Positions 61,303 to 64,000 of a stretch of DNA of 64,000 nt are shown here, in pieces (within the stretch, counting starts at the first letter, position 1; every line of letters begins with the position of its first letter). The position numbers were made by a program, and so were the translations under genes. The stretch is from Spartobacteria bacterium (GTDB taxonomy: Bacteria; Verrucomicrobiota; Verrucomicrobiia; Chthoniobacterales; UBA10450). The stretch lies in NCBI GenBank assembly GCA_003169975.1, contig PNAA01000025.1, positions 99,160 through 163,159 on the forward strand, read 5' to 3'. The notes below the pieces were generated by a model that was given only the letters and a program-made list of their open reading frames with translations, searched no databases and was not told the origin of the DNA.

Positions 61303-61562
61303 TGAAGAGCATCTCGATTCGGGAATTGCACGCGAAGACCGGCCAATGGGTTCGCCTGGCTGAGGCCCATGAGCAAATTATCATCACCGAGCGGGGCCGC
61401 CCGGTGGCCGCGCTTACTCCCTATCGGACAGCCGCCAAGTCGAACCGCTTTAGCGGGCGCAAACTTCTTCCGGCTTATGAAAAACTCCGCGGCAAACTCT
61501 CCGGCGGCACCGAGAGCGGCGCCATCCTCTCCGCGGATCGCGACCGGAGGACCGCGCGGTGA
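61302..61562 (+). CDS. Phd/YefM-type antitoxin
   Basis: 86 aa from ATG 61302. Phd fold: KSISIRELHAKTGQWVRLAE and IIITERGRPVAALTP, with a C-terminal toxin-binding tail (LPAYEKLRGKLSGGTESGAI). Its TGA overlaps the toxin GTG (GTGA). It neutralises the PIN toxin and probably binds the palindrome at its own start. Confidence 0.92.
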   Translation: MKSISIRELHAKTGQWVRLAEAHEQIIITERGRPVAALTPYRTAAKSNRFSGRKLLPAYEKLRGKLSGGTESGAILSADRDRRTAR

Positions 61563-61987
61563 TCTATTTCGACGCCGCCTACATTGCGAAGTTCTACCTC
61601 GACGAGCCGGACTCAGATGCGGTTCGCGCGTTTGCCGAGCAAGCCGGAGAAGTCGCTTGTTGCCTGCACGGCAAAATCGAAGTTCTCATCGTCTTCCACC
61701 GCAAACTGCGCGAGCGCGCATTCTCTCCGAAAGCCTTCGCCGCCCTCTGCGATCAATTCGAAGCCGATTGCGACGGCGCCGTCTGGGAATGGCTGCCCTT
61801 GAGCGCGGCCCTGATCGCCAGCCTGGCGGCTCGCATTCGCCGCTTGCCCTCCAGCGTCTTCCTCCGGGCCGGCGACGCCCTCCATCTGGCGAGCGCAGCC
61901 GAACAAGGCTTCAAAGAAATCCATTCCAACGACCGCCATCTGCTCGCCGCCGCGCCGCACTTTGCGCTGCGCGGATTGAGTATCTAG
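61559..61987 (+). CDS. PIN-domain (VapC-type) toxin
   Basis: 142 aa from GTG 61559. PIN acids: D5 in IYFDAAYIAKFY, E near 41 in GKIEVLIVFHRKL, D near 105 in RAGDALHLASA, and D near 124 in HSNDRHLL. Mg-dependent ribonuclease, usually cutting tRNA or rRNA. The whole TA pair lies between the two direct repeats. Confidence 0.93.
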   Translation: MIYFDAAYIAKFYLDEPDSDAVRAFAEQAGEVACCLHGKIEVLIVFHRKLRERAFSPKAFAALCDQFEADCDGAVWEWLPLSAALIASLAARIRRLPSSVFLRAGDALHLASAAEQGFKEIHSNDRHLLAAAPHFALRGLSI

Positions 61988-61990
61988 AGA

Positions 61991-62195
61991 CCCCTCGTTC
62001 CCAAACTCCGGTTTGGGAACGCCCTTGAGGTTGAAACTCCGTTTCGCGCTTCCCGCCCGCTGCGCTGGCACGCCGCAAAGGCCGTTAGTTAAGCTCTGGA
62101 AAGGACCAACTACCGGGCAGGCAATCAGGGGACAAAACGAAACGGAGTTTCATGGACATTCGCGCGCCCAAACTGGAGTTTGGGCACGAGGGGGG
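61991..62195. repeat. ~200-bp nested palindromic element, right copy
   Basis: Same orientation and nearly the same sequence as 61001-61202, with ends CCCCTCGTTCCCAAACTCCG and GGAGTTTGGGCACGAGGGGG. With the left copy it brackets the antitoxin/toxin pair. Confidence 0.9.
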
Positions 62196-62203
62196 GAATT
62201 ATT

Positions 62204-62566
62204 CTAGTCCTTGCTCTCCAACTTTTCCTCAGAATCGTCTGGGGCTCCGGCAAAGTCGGCAAGGCGTTTCTCCGCCAGGCTTTCGAGCCGCCTCGCTTGG
62301 GTGAGAAGGATCGTCCGCAATCGCTTGCCTACTTTTCTCTCACTGATTACGCGCGCGAGCGCGGCAATGGTATTCGCCCGGCGAGCTATGCGGATATCGG
62401 GATGCTTGCGCCGGGGATATATATCTGCCGGGATGATGCGGCCTCTGTAATCAGGGGGGAGAACAATCGGTTCTAGGAAGCTGTTCGTTCGCCTCAATCG
62501 ACCTGTCTGCCTCGATCGTTCACGGAATTCGCTCCGGACGCATAACGCTTCAGACTCCGATACCAC
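62204..62566 (-). CDS. Hypothetical protein, 120 aa
   Basis: A basic, Arg/Leu-rich sequence with a proline-tyrosine segment (PIVLPPDYRGRIIPADIYPR) and a helical C-terminus (IAALARVISERKVGKRLRTI, LLTQARRLESLAEKRLADF). No family recognised. Its N-terminal ~24 codons overlap the end of the gene at 62494 in another frame, so the true start may be further in. Codon use is less GC-biased than in the core genes. Confidence 0.5.
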   Translation of the reverse strand: MVSESEALCVRSEFRERSRQTGRLRRTNSFLEPIVLPPDYRGRIIPADIYPRRKHPDIRIARRANTIAALARVISERKVGKRLRTILLTQARRLESLAEKRLADFAGAPDDSEEKLESKD

Positions 62567-62805
62567 TCGGGCTGACCTTGCTTCAAAGCGCCCGCGGCCT
62601 TCAAAGTATTGAGAGCGTGACCGATATCATTTGCCAAATCTTCGCAATCAACTACTTCGCAACTTCTGGCTGACGGCCAGAAGGCGACCACTTTGGGTTC
62701 GGTATCCGTCCCCCAGTCAGGTGCTCTGAGTGTCTTGCCGTGATTTGTTTCGGCAATGGTGGTATTGCGGAAGCCTGAGTCAATAAAGACGGCTAGATCT
62801 AGCAT
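62494..62805 (-). CDS. Hypothetical protein, 103 aa
   Basis: Starts MLDLAVFIDSGFRNTTIAET. Mixed alpha/beta composition with VVAFWPSARSCEVVDCEDLA and PEWYRSLKRYASGANSVND. No signal peptide or helix, no family recognised. Follows the nuclease gene by 58 bp on the same strand; probably part of the same accessory unit. Confidence 0.55.
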   Translation of the reverse strand: MLDLAVFIDSGFRNTTIAETNHGKTLRAPDWGTDTEPKVVAFWPSARSCEVVDCEDLANDIGHALNTLKAAGALKQGQPEWYRSLKRYASGANSVNDRGRQVD

Positions 62806-62863
62806 AAGATTATAGGTGGGCGCGGTACATTGAGGGTAAGATGAAGGCGAGGCCTCAAGGCGG

Positions 62864-63628
62864 CTAAACGTTTGCTAGCCATGAAACTTGGATAATGATC
62901 CGTTCCTTTTTGGTAAATCGCAGTTCCGCAGAACGGGGATTCTGATAGATGTCATGGAAGGGAGACTCTTGAAAATTTTTCACCACGAAGAGAAAAAAGC
63001 GGTCAGACAATAAGCCGGCCACTTCGTATTCCTTTGGCGTTAGTGACAGGCTTCCCGTTCGGCTCTGGAAACCCTTGACTTCGACCGCTAAGAAGTCCTT
63101 AACGGTCGGAGCGCGCAGTCGGAAGTCATACCCGCATCCAAGCCTTGTGGTGTTTTCGAGCTTATATCCTTTGAACTGTGGAAGCGCTGAGTGAACCGAC
63201 TCGAAATAATTCTCTGCCGCGAGCCCCGTAATGAGTCGCCTTGCGAAAAAGGAATCATCAGATTCTTGCTCATCTTGCAGCTTCAATTCACTCCACGCAT
63301 TGTCATCGTAGCCGATTAACGCTTTCAACAAGCTACAAAATGTCTCCAGGTCGGTATGTTTGTGCGCCTCAAGGACCCTTCTACAGTGATCCCGTAACAG
63401 GCGTTTATGCCAGCCAACGCGCTGGTTTGGGAAGAAAGGATCAAATTCGTCCCGGTAGTTTTTGATTGAGGCAGGCTTGGCGCCCAAGGCATAGCCGATT
63501 ACGTTGAAAGCCTCCACGAAACTGTCGAAACCCAGTTTCTTGAGGCCGAGCGCGTCGTATTTGGAAAGGTAGAGGCCGGCAAGAAGGAGTTTCTCCCTCA
63601 TGGCGATGCGTACAGAATCTACTGCCAT
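62864..63628 (-). CDS. Restriction endonuclease-like protein (PD-(D/E)XK / DUF3883-like)
   Basis: 254 aa from ATG 63628. The N-terminal half is helical (LGLKKLGFDSFVEAFNVIGY, PASIKNYRDEFDPFFPNQR). The C-terminal half has GCGYDFRLRAPTVKDFLAVEVKG-like order: Asp in GYDFRL, then Glu and Lys in FLAVEVKGF, the D...ExK triad of PD-(D/E)XK nucleases. QSRTGSLSLTPKEYEVAGLL is a DUF3883/NO VEIN-type continuation. Placed after a C5 methylase fragment and vsr, it is probably the restriction subunit of that system. Confidence 0.75.
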   Translation of the reverse strand: MAVDSVRIAMREKLLLAGLYLSKYDALGLKKLGFDSFVEAFNVIGYALGAKPASIKNYRDEFDPFFPNQRVGWHKRLLRDHCRRVLEAHKHTDLETFCSLLKALIGYDDNAWSELKLQDEQESDDSFFARRLITGLAAENYFESVHSALPQFKGYKLENTTRLGCGYDFRLRAPTVKDFLAVEVKGFQSRTGSLSLTPKEYEVAGLLSDRFFLFVVKNFQESPFHDIYQNPRSAELRFTKKERIIIQVSWLANV

Positions 63629-63653
63629 GTCGCCATAGGTTTAGGAATTGATG

Positions 63654-63758
63654 TCATTGGCGAGTACCGTTTGCCAGCCGGCTTGTTTCTAGACCGAGCC
63701 GCATTAGCCCGATGCCCGCGAAAAATTCTGCGACGGTGAGTTTCGGAGTGCTCGGCAT
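63654..63758 (-). pseudogene. DNA cytosine-5 methyltransferase, N-terminal stub
   Basis: From ATG 63758 the frame reads MPSTPKLTVAEFFAGIGLMR then LGLE, the AdoMet motif I of C5 methylases. An extra A at 63686-63688 then shifts the frame; the alternate frame continues QAGWQTVLANDINS before a stop. The rest of the enzyme (about 300 residues, including the PCQ catalytic loop) is missing because the nuclease gene starts there. Confidence 0.85.
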
Positions 63759-63808
63759 AGGGTTGATATCGCATTTGGAACCGAGTCCGAGCAAGCACAA
63801 CCTGCGTT

Positions 63809-64000
63809 TTAGGAGGTTGGGCCTTTTATCAGGCGCTGGCAACGCTTTGCCACTTTGCCGGGCTCGCGCAACGCATGCTCCCAAATTCGGACGACTCGCC
63901 AACCTCTCCGACGCAATTCACGGGTGACGCTCCGATCCCGGATGCGATTCCGCTCGAGCTTCGCGAGCCAGTAGTTTCGTGTATCACTGGAACGTATAGT
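63809..64000 (-). CDS. vsr: Very short patch repair endonuclease Vsr, C-terminal part (runs off window)
   Basis: Open frame from the window edge to TAA at 63809, about 63 residues visible: RNYWLAKLERNRIRDRSVTR, ELRRRGWRVVRIWEHAL and a basic tail. W..K...N..RD and GWRV.R.WEH are the Vsr signature. It nicks T:G mismatches arising from deaminated 5-methylcytosine, so it is normally paired with a C5 methylase, here the stub 50 bp downstream. Confidence 0.9.
   Translation of the reverse strand, partial: TIRSSDTRNYWLAKLERNRIRDRSVTRELRRRGWRVVRIWEHALREPGKVAKRCQRLIKGPTS

Noticed and set aside
1..64000. Prophage or complete insertion sequence
   Set aside because: No transposase, integrase, capsid or terminase-like frame was recognised anywhere in the window.

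Overview
The window is gene-dense and GC-rich (about 60% GC by eye). It comes from a diderm bacterium with BamA, Skp, lipoproteins and a CorA/GatB/RuvC-type core. Three traits point to Verrucomicrobiota, perhaps a Chthoniobacterales-like soil lineage: ADOP-type duplicated MacB permeases, futalosine menaquinone synthesis (mqnC), and a ubiquitin-like UBact gene joined to proteasome prcB-prcA. Acidobacteriota remains possible. No rRNA, tRNA, CRISPR array or prophage was seen.

Layout. 1-9.6 kb (minus strand): an efflux operon with a 105-aa membrane protein, membrane-fusion protein, two ATPases, three ADOP permeases (the last cut by the window edge) and a DUF4097 protein. A consensus sigma-54 promoter lies at its head (9629-9644). 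Directly upstream are a sensor kinase and an NtrC-type sigma-54 activator (9.8-12.6 kb). 12.7-13.6 kb: a wrecked SLC13 transporter with an inverted internal piece. 13.8-20.2 kb: DUF423, MscS channel with cyclic-nucleotide domain, H+-pyrophosphatase, and a receiver/metallo-beta-lactamase fusion. 20.2-28.1 kb (minus): FMN reductase, CorA, GatB, CvpA, chorismate synthase and the transsulfuration pair. 28-33.4 kb: DUF4097-like and TPR proteins, YajQ, MoaD, Hpt, sulfotransferase. 33.6-35 kb: an amine oxidase/sensor kinase chimera that also carries an inverted piece. 35-50 kb: desaturase, CtlX, TPR protein, YjbQ, DeoC, RuvC-LipB, metallo-hydrolase, dehydrogenase, a MOSC-MobA-FdhD molybdenum cofactor cluster and an MsbA-like ABC exporter. 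51-52.8 kb: UBact-PrcB-PrcA. 53-59.8 kb: cell-wall amidase, peptidoglycan-binding protein, DUF3108, Skp, BamA, MqnC. 59.8-64 kb is accessory: a 21-bp periodic array, HigBA, a Phd/PIN toxin-antitoxin pair between two ~200-bp direct repeats, and a decayed restriction-modification locus (Vsr, truncated C5 methylase, PD-(D/E)XK-like nuclease).

The most striking feature is not a gene. The 9-mer GCCTAACGA (core CCTAACGA) occurs at least 52 times in either orientation across genes of every function, where one or two copies are expected. It forces rare TTA, CTA and AGG codons into otherwise GC-rich genes and has no strand bias. No exact copy is seen in the accessory last 5.5 kb. It behaves like an uptake sequence or HIP1-type interspersed signal that I do not recognise. 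Several families of palindromic intergenic elements, often carrying the stop codon of the preceding gene, add a second layer of repeats.
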